A DNA stretch of 64,000 nt from NCBI GenBank assembly GCA_034670405.1, contig JAXDDX010000053.1, positions 2,730,001-2,794,000 of the forward strand, given 5' to 3'. Source of the DNA: Hoplostethus atlanticus (taxonomy: Eukaryota; Chordata; Actinopteri; Trachichthyiformes; Trachichthyidae). Made by a program: the position numbers and the translations under genes. The notes below the pieces were generated by a model. The model did not search any database. It was given only the letters and a program-made list of their open reading frames with translations, and was not told where the DNA came from. This document shows positions 22,091 through 34,256 of the stretch, in pieces. The stretch's first letter is position 1. The number at the start of each line of letters is the position of its first letter.

Positions 22091-23504
22091 GCTTGAATTT
22101 CCTCTTGGGGGTGAAGCCATCTGCTCCATCTAGGTGTGTATATATAGATATAAATATATACGTATAGCATATGGAACAGACGTCTTCACGTACATGAAGC
22201 ATGAAATGTCTGCAGACTCGAGGGAAGCCTTACCGAATGTGTGGGAAGGATCAAGGAGCAGGAGGAAGGCCGGTGGCTGAACCGGCACGTGCCTGGAAGT
22301 GTTACCGGTGACAGGCGGGATAAATCACCTTGTCAGGCGTGAACGGGAACGGGATGGGAACACCATATAAAGGAGCGTGCATCACCTCCGACCTCCACCT
22401 CCTGCTGTCTGGGAGGATAACGGATGCAGAGGCTTGACGGAATGAGGGTTTCATCACCGGAGATTTTAACAGCATTGTTAACGCAGTTGGGTTCACAGAG
22501 ACGACGCTCCGCCTCCAGCGCCTCCGGAGGATTTCTACTCAAGGTTACATAAAATTGCATTATTAGTAATTGTATGTGCGGCTCATTGCCCGCCAAGCTC
22601 ACGCTTTCTGAAACAGCTACAGACGCCAACCGACCAGTGATGGGCTGAAGAAGCTGCATCGCCTCAGAGCTGTGAGATAAAAACCTCTCATCATGGAGAG
22701 GTGGTGCTGATGCTGCTGCAGCAAAGCATCCAAAACTACTTACAGGTGGTAATTTGGCTGGTATTTAAAAAGTACAATCAGATGCTAGAATATTTGAGGC
22801 TGCAGATCTGTTCAGTTAGGAGACAAGCATGGACGATAGACGATGGATGGATGGATGGATGGATGGATGGATGCAGGGTTGTAGTGCAGGATCAGTCTAC
22901 TTAAACTCATTGTAGCCATCCCCTTTACTTGCAGAAGATAATTTTCCCACCAGGCAGATAAACTCTTTATGAGAAGAATTCACATTAGACATTATAGTAA
23001 GTAACATCAACCTGATAGACTAGGTAGAGAAACAAAATCAGAAATGACTTGAAAATATTGATGCTTTTTGTTTCCGTTGGTGGTTGTTTGCCTCATGATG
23101 ATCACACATCACCTTTTTATTTACTACTACATCACTGGATGGATGGATGATGGAGCTCTACTGTAACAGTACCAGTCCTACTCTCGGTGACGCTGCTGTT
23201 TGGTTTCAAGCTACTGGAGCCGATCTTCTCCGTTGAAAGGGACCATCCAGAACACAGGATCTGTCCCAGGACACCTGAGGTGATGTGGAGAGGGAAGGTA
23301 GACGGGCGAGAGAGGGAAAGCTGACTCTAGGAAAGGGAAAGGAAGCTCGCCGCTCTCCGGTTGCACCGAGCCTGACTGACTGCGTTGTATTGACTCGGCT
23401 GGCGGACGTCGGACTCTTCCGGGACGCAGAAATGCCTCTTGCATGAACTGTTGTGATGTAGAAGTTGTTTGACTAGCTACATATTGGGTGTATTGACATA
23501 TAAT

Positions 23505-23640
23505 AAAGATAACATGATACTCTATTGATCCCTGTAGGGGAATTTTGTCTGTCGGCAGTCAGCTGCAGGGTTTTACAGCCTTGCTCCAGGACACTTCAGC
23601 AGAGAAGATGCTTGATATGGGGCTCGATCCCGGGTCCATT
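23505..23640 (-). mobile_element. LINE-type 3' tail plus dispersed fish repeat
   Basis: Minus strand ends AATTCCCCTACAGGGATCAA and then AT-rich, a typical RTE-like tail. Next to it is the CAGGACACTTCAGCAG...CTCGATCCCGGG block, also seen in part at 50495-50590 and 62955-63000. Confidence 0.5.
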
Positions 23641-24612
23641 CACATCCATGAATGTTGAGGTGGTAAAAGATGTTTATACTACACTCATGTTTAGCTGTCA
23701 CACATTTCCAATCCTTGTATCAAAAGATAAAACAATAAATTAGCACAAAATGTCTTCAGTTCAGTGAAATCAACATCAACCAAGCCAGCAGCGTGGTGCT
23801 GCATCTTTGGTCATAATCACACAGTACAGTACTAATCCGCTTCCACTAAATTTCCTTTCAAACTTTTTTGAGTTTGCGTGCTCTAAAATGTCCCATCTTA
23901 ACAGCTCCTTGGTTCCAGACCGACTGAAATAAATGGTGCAAGTATTGAGAGAAATATTGAAACTGCTGAAGAAGCTGAGGGTGGTGTAGGAGCTGAGCCA
24001 CCTGAGACCGCTGCCTCTAGCGAGGGATTAACCCTCCCCATCGTATCAGCCCCACTACTGTCTCAATGAAGAGCTTAATACAATTAATACATGTTGCAAT
24101 ACTGAAGCATCTCATGTCACACACAAGACCTGCTGTAGTCAATAGTCTGATAAAAGCCTCAATGAAAGAAGACATTCTGTCAAACTGGGTAATGCAGCTG
24201 GTAAACCAGGTGACTACTGGATCTGATAAAGAGAAGCACGCGTATGTGATGCATGTAAGGACACGGTACAAGGTGCATGCACATGCACCTTTTGCATCAT
24301 TTTTTTTACCATCTCATCCATCAATCATGTTTTCACACATGTGAAAGGCTTGGAGGCCAGTTCGATGCGCATATGTGTGAAAATCTGTGCGTGCAACATT
24401 TGTCTTCTGGCTCATCCGTGCTAACATATGCACATATGTGACATGTTGCAGGTGTGTTGTATGTAGGGCGAGGCGTGGGCGAGGCGTCATATATCACACT
24501 CACTATGCTGCAGCCGTTACCGGGCTCTCAAGGTCGCTGGGAGCTCCATGTTGCAGCTATCGACCAGACCATGAAGTTATACCAGAACTGTGCCACGCAG
24601 TACAACCCCCCG

Positions 24613-24613
<1 letters not shown>

Positions 24614-24653
<40 letters not shown>
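24614..24653. repeat. (CA)n microsatellite
   Basis: About 40 bp of CA. Frames across it are HTHT translations. Confidence 0.95.
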
Positions 24654-24656
<3 letters not shown>

Positions 24657-25055
24657 TTATATAACTGTACTTGAGTACCTTCATTCATTCCCTCACCCTA
24701 ACCATCTCAACTACGTCCCTAACCTCAACCCTTACCCTCACCTGAACCTCGTCCTGGTTACTTGTTAGTTCTGTGTTGGTGGACAGCTCGGCTTTGATTC
24801 TGGTGGTGATCCAGATCTGGGATCATCATCTTTTCTGATGTCAAATCCTAAGCGATGTTTGCAGGGGAGAGAAATCAATTTAACTTCAAATCTAAGTGAT
24901 GGGATCGATGTTTTTAGTGCAACAGCAACTTGGAGGTTTGTTTCTAGTGAGGAACAGCAAAATGTTCTGACTCTGGAGGATTTTCTTCGTCTTTCTGTCC
25001 CTGTGAGGACGATTGTTCCTCCTAAGTATAGAAACACAAGAACACACACCTCCTC

Positions 25056-25098
<43 letters not shown>

Positions 25099-25230
25099 CC
25101 TATCTGCTTCTCCGTCTCTCTCTGTTTAACTTTGTCTCTCCATCTGTGTATTTCTGTCTTTCTCTATTTCTGTCTCTATGTGTTTCTATCCATATTTGTC
25201 CTCGTCTATCTGCCTCTTTTTATCAGTCAG
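25056..25230. repeat. (CT)n with degenerate CTGT/TCT tail
   Basis: (CT)n 25056-25095, then pyrimidine-rich sequence to about 25230. Confidence 0.9.
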
Positions 25231-25763
25231 AGTAACATGATCCACAAAACCCAAATCCCCCCTCTCTCCCCTCTGCCTCACCCCCCAGGCTGGGGGAGGG
25301 CAGCCAAACAGAGGAAGCTATAAAATGAGTCTTTACATTCCCGAGCGGCGGCAGGAGACCACCAACAGTTTCAGCAGGATCCCAGTTTGAATCCATCAGG
25401 CCTGAGGGTGAGATAACTGGAGGCCCTGTGGGATCAAGTACAGTAATCCCTCAGTTGGAGGAGCAACCAGGGCAGGAGATCCACTCTTTGATCCGCAGGC
25501 TATTGATCCTCAATGTGCACGTTCGCTGTTTTATCAGATAAAACATTTTTTAAGAAAAGAGCTTGGTGGGATGAACAGACGAACCCTCCAGACACACTCA
25601 CGGTCTCGTTTCTCATCATCGTGTTGAATCTGTTTTTAGGTCCCGCCTAGTAAACATCCAATTCAATTGATATAAGAGGATAGGACCAAAAACCCTAGAT
25701 CAGAAGAAAGTATTGTCACTTTCATCCACAGTCATCATGGCTAAATACATTTTAAAGTGTGGC

Positions 25764-25844
25764 TGGTCCCAGAGGGAATCGAACCCCGAACCCCGAACCC
25801 CGGCACTGATCTGGTCCTGCTCTACCCATTGAGCTGCAGGACCA
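25764..25844 (-). tRNA. tRNA-like sequence (tRNA-derived repeat or pseudogene)
   Basis: On the minus strand the 5' TGGTCC can pair with the 3' GGACCA. AGCTCAATGGGTAGAGC folds as a D arm (GCTC/GAGC) and fits the A box, and GGGTTCGATTCCC fits the T arm and B box. The variable/T-stem junction carries three tandem TTCGGGG-type units, so the length is 81 nt. The anticodon arm is not convincing. Most likely a tRNA-derived SINE head or pseudo-tRNA rather than a working gene. Confidence 0.45.
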
Positions 25845-25990
25845 GGGCTGCAGACGCCATCGTATCACAGTAAACTCACCATCTTCTTTTAAGACCAAAA
25901 CTCATTTTGTGAACTTGCGTTTGCCTGATGTTACTACTGTTATCTAGAACGTGAGTGTTGCTTTGTGTCGATGCGTTTAAAGACTCTCAC

Positions 25991-26069
25991 CTCTCACTGA
26001 CAAGCTCCTCCATCACCGGCATCTGGCCTGCAGCGCTGACATTCATGTACCCATAAATGCAGAGAGTCC
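25991..26069 (-). CDS. htr4: htr4 exon 2: likely start codon and extracellular N-terminus
   Basis: A 79-bp exon with a strong acceptor (TTTTCCCTGCAG before 26069) and a consensus donor (GAGAG/GTGAGAG after 25991). One frame is open throughout and it ends in phase 2, exactly what exon 3 needs. The first ATG in that frame is at 26046-26044 and gives MNVSAAGQMPVMEELVSE, which continues SDSMPKR into exon 3. This makes a soluble N-terminus of about 25 residues before TM1, close to the short human one. The Asn-Val-Ser glycosylation site also occurs in human 5-HT4 (ANVSSEEG). The base at -3 is T, so start context is weak. The frame stays open upstream of the ATG to the acceptor, so an extension from exon 1 cannot be excluded. 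The assignment rests on splice signals, phase and the NVS motif rather than long similarity. Confidence 0.75.
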
Positions 26070-26679
26070 CTGCAGGGAAAAGACCACCATTAAAAACTGA
26101 CATGGTCATATACAGTAAATGCTGAATCATGTCTACAGATGTTGAAGTCTTGATTGCATTTCACTTGGACAAAAGAGATGGATCATAACTGGTAGTTAAG
26201 TAAATGAAGGTCTCAGTCCATAGCAGAAGTTAGACTTACTGCTCTAAACCCACATCCCTCCCTCCTAGTTTCCTCCTAGTCTCCTCCTAGTCTCCTCCAC
26301 TGTTTCCTAAGGTACAGAAGTCCTTTTTGTTGAATGCTTGCTAAACTACTGCTGCACTACAACTCGTGCTGCTGACTCCCCAAGAGGAACTGTTTGGAAA
26401 AGGTTTTACTCTCTTTAGTTGTCGGAAAGCACAAGGAATGGTTTGGTGACTAGTTAGTTAAGAGACACTAGAGGTCTCATTCGGTTTTTACTGTATATAA
26501 GACAGAATTGTTTGCAGTACAAACGTGGGATACATGCATGAAGTAGTACTGTACTCAATGCTCATGGTATCATTGGATAGCGTTGGATAACATCTCGGGT
26601 ATCACTGCAGAAAGCATGCTGGTCTATGTCTACAGGCCTGTCCAGATGGCTTCAGTACCACCAGGGGAGGTCGGTGAAG

Positions 26680-26750
26680 CTGAATCCTATTATTTTTGCT
26701 GCTGCAATGACCTCATTTCCCCACGGGGATCAATAAAGTTTCAACTCATC
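26680..26750 (+). mobile_element. LINE-type 3' tail fragment
   Basis: GCTGCAATGACC, then TTTCCCCACGGGGATCAATA and AAGTTTCAAC match the conserved RTE/Rex-like 3' end as I know it. The coding region is missing (5' truncated). Confidence 0.55.
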
Positions 26751-26943
26751 TGATCTCCAACATACAACATACGTCACAGGTCACTTCAGGTGGAGTTTTT
26801 ACCAAGTAGCCAGAGAAAATCACTTCAGGACCTAAGGTAAACATGACCAATCACCAGACCTCCCTCGGTAATACTAAGACAATACTTCACACTGTATGAA
26901 TCAAGCATCAAACTAGAGACACGTGTAAACATAAGACACACGA

Positions 26944-27204
26944 AGCCAGAAACTCAGACAGATTGGAGAAGATGCCTCCATCTCTGGAGCTATTTTGGGT
27001 GAGTGTCTGTTGGAGGAAGCGGAGGTGGATGAGAGTAGGGATGTCATCGAGGTTGTCAAGTGGGCTCCTCCCATCGCTGGTTCAATGAATGAGGAATTTG
27101 GCCTGCGGCACTTCCTGAAGGCTCAGCAGCAAAATCTGGTGGTAACCCTCAAGATCCTCACTTTGTGTCTCAGCCTCACCGCTGTGGTGTTTCTCACGTT
27201 GTAA
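26944..27204 (+). CDS. Unrecognised open frame with hydrophobic C-terminus
   Basis: A plus-strand frame is open from an in-frame TAA at about 26935 to the TAA at 27202-27204. A possible acceptor, AACTCAGACAG, precedes ATTGGAGAAGATGCC. The peptide is acidic (LEEAEVDESRDVIEVV), then WAPPIAGSMNEEFG, then ends in a hydrophobic run, LKILTLCLSLTAVVFLTL, that would suit a C-terminal membrane anchor. It has no ATG near the left side. It lies antisense within htr4 intron 1, about 0.9 kb from exon 2. I recognise no family. It could be a terminal exon, a retrocopy fragment or chance. Confidence 0.25.
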   Translation, partial: SQKLRQIGEDASISGAILGECLLEEAEVDESRDVIEVVKWAPPIAGSMNEEFGLRHFLKAQQQNLVVTLKILTLCLSLTAVVFLTL

Positions 27205-27902
27205 TCCAAAATCACACATCTTTTACATCTGCAGTATAAACTCTCACGTGTGATGAGATGTTCAGATTAAGCGTGTGTCACATCTGTAATTTCATATGTC
27301 ACTTTTTTTGCAAAGGAATTCAATTAGAACAGTGATGACGCTGGTGAGAGAAAACCATGGAAATGTCCAAACGTCCTTTGCCTTTGGAGGACGGTGAAGG
27401 TCAGTGAAGGTCAGAAAGAGACAGATGAACCTACATTTTTACCCCCTAAATACAAAAGACGTGATGCGTCTCGGCCATACGGGCGTCTGTCACCACTAGT
27501 TCATCACGTGGGCATTTAGCTGACGCTTCAGTTCCTCAATCACCAACATTACAACTAACAGGAAGGAGTGAGAAGCTCAAAGCCACCAAACACCATCTAG
27601 CATCACATGAACACACTATTATACTGGAAGACACATTCAGCTTCTCTTGGACGCCAGTGGAAAAACATTATTGGTACATGAAAACCAAAACATTTAATCT
27701 GGGTTTCTAAAGGAGGTCTTGAAGGTTTTCTGCTGGAACGTGTTTTGGTTGTTATGTACCAATAAAGAGTATTTTATTAGAACATCCACCGGAGAGAGAG
27801 GCTGAATCTAATCTTCCTCTCTACGTTTCTCTAGTTCCTCAACCTCGGCTGTTTATCTAAGAGACAACCACAGTTGGGCTGGTATGCATAATCTACTTAC
27901 AC

Positions 27903-27950
<48 letters not shown>

Positions 27951-28051
27951 TGTAGAAAACCAACCGCATTGATGTACACACTGACTTACAGTACATCAAG
28001 GGACTTTGGGTAAGTATGCACCGAATGGTTTATGTTGCACATGCTTATAAA

Positions 28052-28091
<40 letters not shown>

Positions 28092-29677
28092 TCATTTTCT
28101 TTGTTGGTGGATGCCTATATGGGGATCACATTGCAGTTTCAACCACAACATCCACCTGCAAGCTGTGTTGAATTATTCACCGGTGTGTTTTCACTGTCCT
28201 GTTGTGTTTTTGAACCAGAGGTTACTAGAAGAACTCCACGGGCAGGAAAAAACACCAGCACACTATCAACTATCTATTTTTACATCTGTTTTGTATTTTG
28301 TCAGCGTTGCCATTTTTGACTGGCAGCATCCTTAGAAAGTAAGCTGCAAATTTAGCCTCTCTTGGAGCAAAAAATGGAGAAAAAACTGTATATATCTATA
28401 AATCTTTCCCAAAATAAAAGCACACAAATAAGGCAGCAATGAGATTCCTTCTGGAGCTGTATCTGCAGACCTCAGATCAGTTCACTGCGGTAACATGAAG
28501 CGATGGAGGACAAAAGGTTAAAAAGATAAGAGGTTACGTCGGGTCAGTTTGTATGGATGGTTATAGATGGTTGGAGCACGGTGACCTATGGAAGCGTCCC
28601 GGACCATGATCCTCTGGGGCGTTTCTATAGCGGCGCCTGTCACCGAGATTTATCCTCAAAGAGCGAAGCAGCGCGTTGAGATAAGAGGAGCCTCGTCACG
28701 TGAACACGCTTCCATACTGTAGGACTGCAGCGTGCACACACACACACACACACTGCAACACTAGACATATAACTACATATAAGATAAGAGCAGCCTGATC
28801 TATCTTAGATCTATGGAGTGACACAGTAAATCCACGTTGAGTCAGAGAAAATGAAATTCTTCTCTTTATATCCGAAGATTGTAGATTATTCCTGCTTCAC
28901 AACGTCCCAGATTTGAAGCGTTATCATACATATATTTGCAAAATCGGGGACTTTTCTGACTCAACGTACGACGAGTGCCTAATGCTAATCGCCTCCTGAA
29001 CAGGACCCCCCCCTGGTCACCTCGACACACAGAGTCAACGTACAGAATGGATGTACAGGATTGTGTGTTGGTGCAGGAGCTTATCTCACGTCACTCACAT
29101 GAACTACAGGAGTACAAACCGACTCGATGACTCAACCTCTCTGGTCTCAACTTCATTTGAGTGAATTCCCGTCGACTAGTTACTAAGAGTTGATTACTAC
29201 CATGCCAGACCACTTGTACAAATCAAGTCGGTAGCAATTTCCCAATTAGACTATCTGAGGCTCCACCGCAGCATCGCTCTCACAGCAAGAGGCAGGCTGT
29301 GATTCCCCACCATGGCTGACCTGAGACCAGCATGCGGTCTGGCTCCTCTTGGTTCCAGCTTGTTTTTTAATTCATCAAGCAGTGAAAATAAAATCGGACT
29401 TTGAAAATCGGGAGGTTGATATCTTCTTTTAATCTCAAAGAGGACTCAAAGTCTCAAGAGTAACAATCTCTCTTATTTATCTCTTATTATTCTCTTTCTT
29501 ATTTTCTCTCTCTGCCTGTTGCGCCTTTGAACAAATTACCCAGCAGCCTCGAGGAGTTAAGACGAGCCTCCTCTGGGCACTGGAGGCAGCGATGCGTTTG
29601 AAAACCTCTTCATCCAAGTTACATCCTCATCAAAACATATTAATTGGGTCAAAGACGCTAAAAGTCTCCTGCCGAGC
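27205..29677. other. Intron 1 sequence with CA repeats
   Basis: (CA)n at 27907-27948, 28052-28091 and 28735-28754. Otherwise non-repetitive. No further exon seen. Confidence 0.4.
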
Positions 29678-29773
29678 GTCTCCCCCATCCCCCGTCTCCC
29701 CATCCCCCATCTCCCCCATCCCCCATCTCCCCCATCCCCCGTCTCCCCCGTCTCCCCCGTCTCCCCCGTCTCC
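29678..29773. repeat. C-rich (CCCCCGTCTC)n minisatellite
   Basis: About ten 9-10 bp units alternating CCCATCTCC and CCCGTCTCC. It is the complement of the 6276-6322 unit. The minus strand is G-quadruplex prone. Confidence 0.9.
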
Positions 29774-29962
29774 AAGAGCAAAATGTTTGTGCAGACAAGC
29801 CGGTGGATCCTAATTGGCTGTTTAGATGCACGGAGCTGCAGCAGCGCCGCCGCAGTGGATACCGCTGAAGGGTTTCTTGGATGCAACCTTGGTATGAGAA
29901 TACACAGCGGGCACAACGCTCAGTATGGTAGAGCTATCTCAGCACGCACAGCCTTTTATCTC

Positions 29963-29964
29963 TG

Positions 29965-29996
<32 letters not shown>

Positions 29997-30160
29997 ACAC
30001 TCACACACACACTTCCGACCTTTTACCTCCATATGTGTTAAGTGCGTCTACATTGGATGTGTAAAGTGTTTTAACACAAATGGACGAGCGGTTTGACCAC
30101 GGGGGGTAGATGGCGTCATGCCGCGCTGCAGAGGGCCAGCGGGGGTCCATGACTACCGGG

Positions 30161-30199
<39 letters not shown>

Positions 30200-30332
30200 G
30201 GGTTGACTGAAATAGCATAGGATTAATAAAAACATCTGTGAAGGTTAAAAATACGAAAAAGAATATTACTTTTTTGTGTTCTTTTAGTTCTGTTGTTGAA
30301 GTTATTTTTATATCTCTCCATGTCAAGATGGA

Positions 30333-30368
<36 letters not shown>
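29963..30368. repeat. CA microsatellite cluster
   Basis: (CA)n at 29963-30012 (interrupted), 30162-30197 and 30332-30368. Confidence 0.95.
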
Positions 30369-30372
<4 letters not shown>

Positions 30373-30589
30373 ATCCAATCACACCACGATTCTGAATGCT
30401 CCCTAATTACAAGTGTTACAAATCACCAAATCACAGTCACATCCTCAGACGTCTGTCTTATCGGATTACAATCCAAGAGAAATCCAATTTGGGAACGTTC
30501 AAACCTGTCCCTGAACGCATCATGGAGTAGTCAGATGATTCAAGTTGCATTGAAAAGACGTAAACTAATTCTTCATATAAAGTCTCATC

Positions 30590-30670
30590 AGTCTTTTTTC
30601 AGTGGAAATGGTCAAATTTAAAGATATTGAATATCGGGACAAAATATCGACTATCAGCGACCTCAGCCGG
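30590..30670. repeat. ATATCGG-type dispersed repeat fragment
   Basis: GATATTGAATATCGGGACA and ACTATCAGC words are shared with 39740-39870 (AATAACGGCACTAAATATCAG) and more loosely with 55735-55810. They look like decayed ends of an ATCGG-rich DNA element. Confidence 0.45.
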
Positions 30671-31019
30671 TTGAATCGTTGAGACCAACCAAGAGAGACA
30701 AGAAGGAGAGAATAATCACCGAGCATCTCTGATTATGGATCTTCAGATCTCGAGGTCACTTGGTAACGATCAATCAAGTGATTTTAATCAACTGACAGTG
30801 TTTCATCTTGGAGTCTCAGACCAGAAAGGAATGATGATTAAAGAGTTTCAGTCCAAAGACAAAACATGATTTTATTGGAAAACTTTGAGGAGGCGGTTAG
30901 TTAATCCTTTGGTTGACAAAATAAGAGTCCTTTTACAAAATGGATCTTTTGTTTAGAGACATCGAAACGGATATACATCATTTTGAATTGAACCCTTTAT
31001 TTGTTTCTGCTGAACCCTA

Positions 31020-31065
31020 AAGGAGCATATTGTATATTGTATATTGTATATTGTATGTTGAATGT
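31020..31065. repeat. (TATTGTA)n run
   Basis: Five units of about 7 bp, AT-rich. Confidence 0.85.
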
Positions 31066-31746
31066 ATATTTTTTCATATTTCTCCACACCAGCAGGCGGT
31101 CTGTTAGATCAAACGCTTCCCAGCCGAGTGGCGTGGCTGAAAGACGGCAGAGTTCTGGTGCTTTCATGAACATCAGGCGCCGGTGCCGTCTTAACTCTAT
31201 CTCCTCCTCCCCTGCGTCATGCACATCACATGGTAACCTTTGGAACCAGTTGCTCGTTAAAAGGCAGCAACTAGGAAGCCTTCACGTATTTGAACTCAAC
31301 TGAAGTTTTCTCTGGACTCTGGTTGCTCCCGATCAGCTTGTTCATCCTTAACACACAATTTGAGTTCCTGTTTAACAGCAAAACTAAACATTGCAGTGTC
31401 AACCGCAAGCCAAAAAATTCAGCAAGTAGCCACGTCCTGCTGCGTCATTTCAAGAGTTGTGACCACAAAACGATTTGGTTTGAAGAAATCGTTGGTGGAA
31501 AATAAATAAATAAATAGTTTCTACGTATTTCATGACCTAAAAAAGCTGAGATGAACCTTTTCTGTTCTAGGAGGAAGCTCATATCTACTGTGGTTCCTAT
31601 GGGACGTGAATGCAGCATGAGTAGGATCCTGGCATTGTTGAGTGTGGATGAAGGGGAGGAGACAGGTTAAAGGATGAGATATGGATTGTGCAGAAGGGGA
31701 TGCAACTGAATGACAAAGAGGAGCTGCAGCAGAGAAGAGCCTCCCG

Positions 31747-31755
31747 TGATGATGG

Positions 31756-31787
<32 letters not shown>

Positions 31788-31790
31788 GTG
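31747..31790. repeat. (GAT)n trinucleotide repeat
   Basis: About 13 GAT/GGT units. Poly-Asp and poly-His frames across it are artefacts. Confidence 0.9.
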
Positions 31791-31884
31791 TTCAGCACGG
31801 TCACTGGAAAACACAACTGGAAAATGTAGGTTTTATGAGTTGGTTTTTAAAAGTAAAACATTTCCACGTCTGGTCGAACTCAAC

Positions 31885-31935
31885 TGGGTGACATCACGTT
31901 GCAGGATTTCTGGGTATTGAAGTCCTCAAAGTTCA
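31885..31935. repeat. Dispersed repeat copy C
   Basis: GTGACATCACGTTGCAGG then ATTTCTGGGTATTGAAG, the same core as copies at 4255, 9940 and 47440. Short and truncated. Confidence 0.6.
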
Positions 31936-32049
31936 ACGTTGCCCCGCCAGCAGGTGAACATGTTGCATGGTGCAGCTTGAGATTAAGAATGTGATCCAAC
32001 ATTTCCTGCTCTCTATCTTACACGTGAGGTACCAGCACAGGCTGCTCAA

Positions 32050-32066
32050 ACACACACAAACAGACG

Positions 32067-32111
<45 letters not shown>

Positions 32112-32228
32112 GTATACATGCATATGCATCCACAGATTCACACACAAACACACACCCACACTCCATCCAGTACATTCTAGCCCCCACCCCCCAGCAGGGT
32201 ATATCTGTGTGTGGATGCATGCATGTGT

Positions 32229-32265
<37 letters not shown>
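32050..32265. repeat. (CA)n and (GT)n microsatellites in opposite sense
   Basis: (CA)n 32070-32107 and (GT)n 32229-32265 are 120 bp apart, so the two arms could pair in single-stranded DNA or RNA. Confidence 0.9.
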
Positions 32266-32269
<4 letters not shown>

Positions 32270-32897
32270 GGTTTTGCCTCCCCCACCATCTGTCTCCCCA
32301 TCTTTCCCGTGGGAGGCCCATTAAGCCTCCGACTAGAACACAAACTGTTCAGGGACGCGACCCAAGCGGGACCCGTTAGGGGGCGGCGGCCTGAAACCGC
32401 GACCTTTGCCTGGACGCACGCCACGCAGGAGGCCATCCAAACCGACAGTCTTTTTTGGGCACGGTACCAGGGATGAGGCGGAGGGAGCACACTGAACTCA
32501 GTTTAGTATCAGGAGTGCAGCATCAGTACCAGAGTATCAGACTGATCCGGGTCTTTCTGCTGAATGAAATATGAATCAGTGCTTTTCATGGGTAGTCTCA
32601 TATTTTCACCCAGTTGATGTAGTGGTGGAAGGAATGGAGGGTAAACTATGACCAGCAGCACCACCAATATGGACCCACGTCCCTGACTCCACCCAAAGCC
32701 GAGACGGTTCTGGGGGGTTCTGGGGGGTTCTGGGCTACATGCACTTTGGAGAGTTCATCCGTGACTTATTTGTTGGACTCAGCCCAGATCCGTTCCCTGT
32801 TCAGTCCCAGGTCAATTAGAAACAAAGCTGCTGTCCTTTAAGTTACTGAAGGTGTTTTGCATTTTGCTGCATCACGCCTCAACGGTGCCAAAACACA

Positions 32898-32934
<37 letters not shown>

Positions 32935-34130
32935 GAGCCGGCAGTTCTGGAACAATCTACACTTCAACATCAACTGTGACTGGGCAGAGCGAGGCGCTAG
33001 CACCACCAGGGTCAGGGCTTCGTACTCTCAGGTTCATGATGAGAGAAATAAAGGCTAAAACAGCTTGTTAGGTTTTTAAGATCTGCACTGGGCTCAAGTC
33101 TCCCAGAGGTCAACCAGAGTTATTGATCATCAGATGGTTGTTTGACCTAAGAGTGATTTATAGATTATAGATTAAATGACAGCCACAACTCGTACGTAAT
33201 CCTTAATAACGTGACATGAGTGAAAATCCCCGAATTGGATCAAATCAAATTTTAAATTACAACTAATTATTTTGATTTTTTATCACTTGTCTTGGCCGTC
33301 AGCCAATCCCGTCAGTGGAAGGTGAGTTTGTCTCTAAGCTCCGCCTTAAGTGGAATCAAAGCTGTTTCCCTCCCAGCTCCCCTCGTCCCTCCAGCCTCCA
33401 TGCCACCCTGCCTCCCTCATGCTCCCGTGTTGAGACCCCGCGACTCCATCCTCATCCTCATGAAGTTTCACCTTCACCGTGGCTTAAGGAGGACCAGAAA
33501 CTAACCTTTGGTCGGATACTGACTCTTCACCTGAGTTTCCTTCCCGGTTCAGTCAGTTTTTCTTTGACAGCGGTATCTAAACTGTCCTGCCTCTCGGTGA
33601 GGACGACTCAGCTGCCGAGGCTGGGCGTCTCCAGACCAGCTAACTCTTCACTTTGACAGAGTTGAGCCTCGGTGCATCGAGGTGGGCAAGGAGGTAGCAG
33701 CTTACAGCATCGCTCAGACAGAAAGGAGAGGAACACTTCTTCCACTCCTGAGCCTGCTGATGAATTTTACAATTTCATTTAAATGCTAATCTGGGTTTGA
33801 TGGCGGTCTTGGGGCTCGTCGAGCTTCCTGGTAGGATGCTGGAGCTCCTCCTCTTCCTCTGGGTCGTATTACTAGTGAGCCTCACTGACTCCAGTATGGC
33901 CACGAGGGCGTCAGAGCTCCACACCGATGATAATGCACATCCCTGCTCGCTCTGCACACATGCAACCCTGCAGCAAATCTATTACTCTCCACTGACCAAG
34001 GGTGCTCCCTCCATTGCCGTGGGCATTGATCAAGGTATTGATCAAGGTATTAGGGTGAAGAGCTGAAACATTCATGATGGTAGAGAGAGGAGCAAAGCAG
34101 AACAAAGAGAGAGAGACAGAGAGAAATTAA
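32266..34130. other. Unique intron sequence with one CA repeat
   Basis: (CA)n 32893-32932. Positions 32700-32730 repeat GGTTCTGGGG three times and 34025-34052 repeat TTGATCAAGGTA. No exon recognised. Confidence 0.4.
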
Positions 34131-34208
34131 GAAAAAAAAGAAGAGAAAGAGAAGAAAGAAAGAGAAGAGCGAGAGGATTAACATCAAGGGAGAAAGACAG
34201 ACAGATTT

Positions 34209-34251
<43 letters not shown>

Positions 34252-34256
34252 GAGAA
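34131..34256. repeat. Purine-rich tract with (GAAA)n
   Basis: AG-rich from 34131, with pure (AAAG)n at about 34209-34250. Confidence 0.9.

Larger units (their letters stand above)
20900..24600. other. Intron 2 middle: mostly unique with a few retroelement tails
   Basis: Apart from the listed tails and a (GGAT)n at 22843-22872, this stretch is non-repetitive. 21470-21560 is C-rich. No exon with matching splice borders was found on either strand. Confidence 0.4.

Noticed and set aside
31933-32490. Overlapping frames of 169-185 residues on both strands
   Set aside because: Cores are CA/GT repeat translations; the non-repeat ends show no domain or splice borders.
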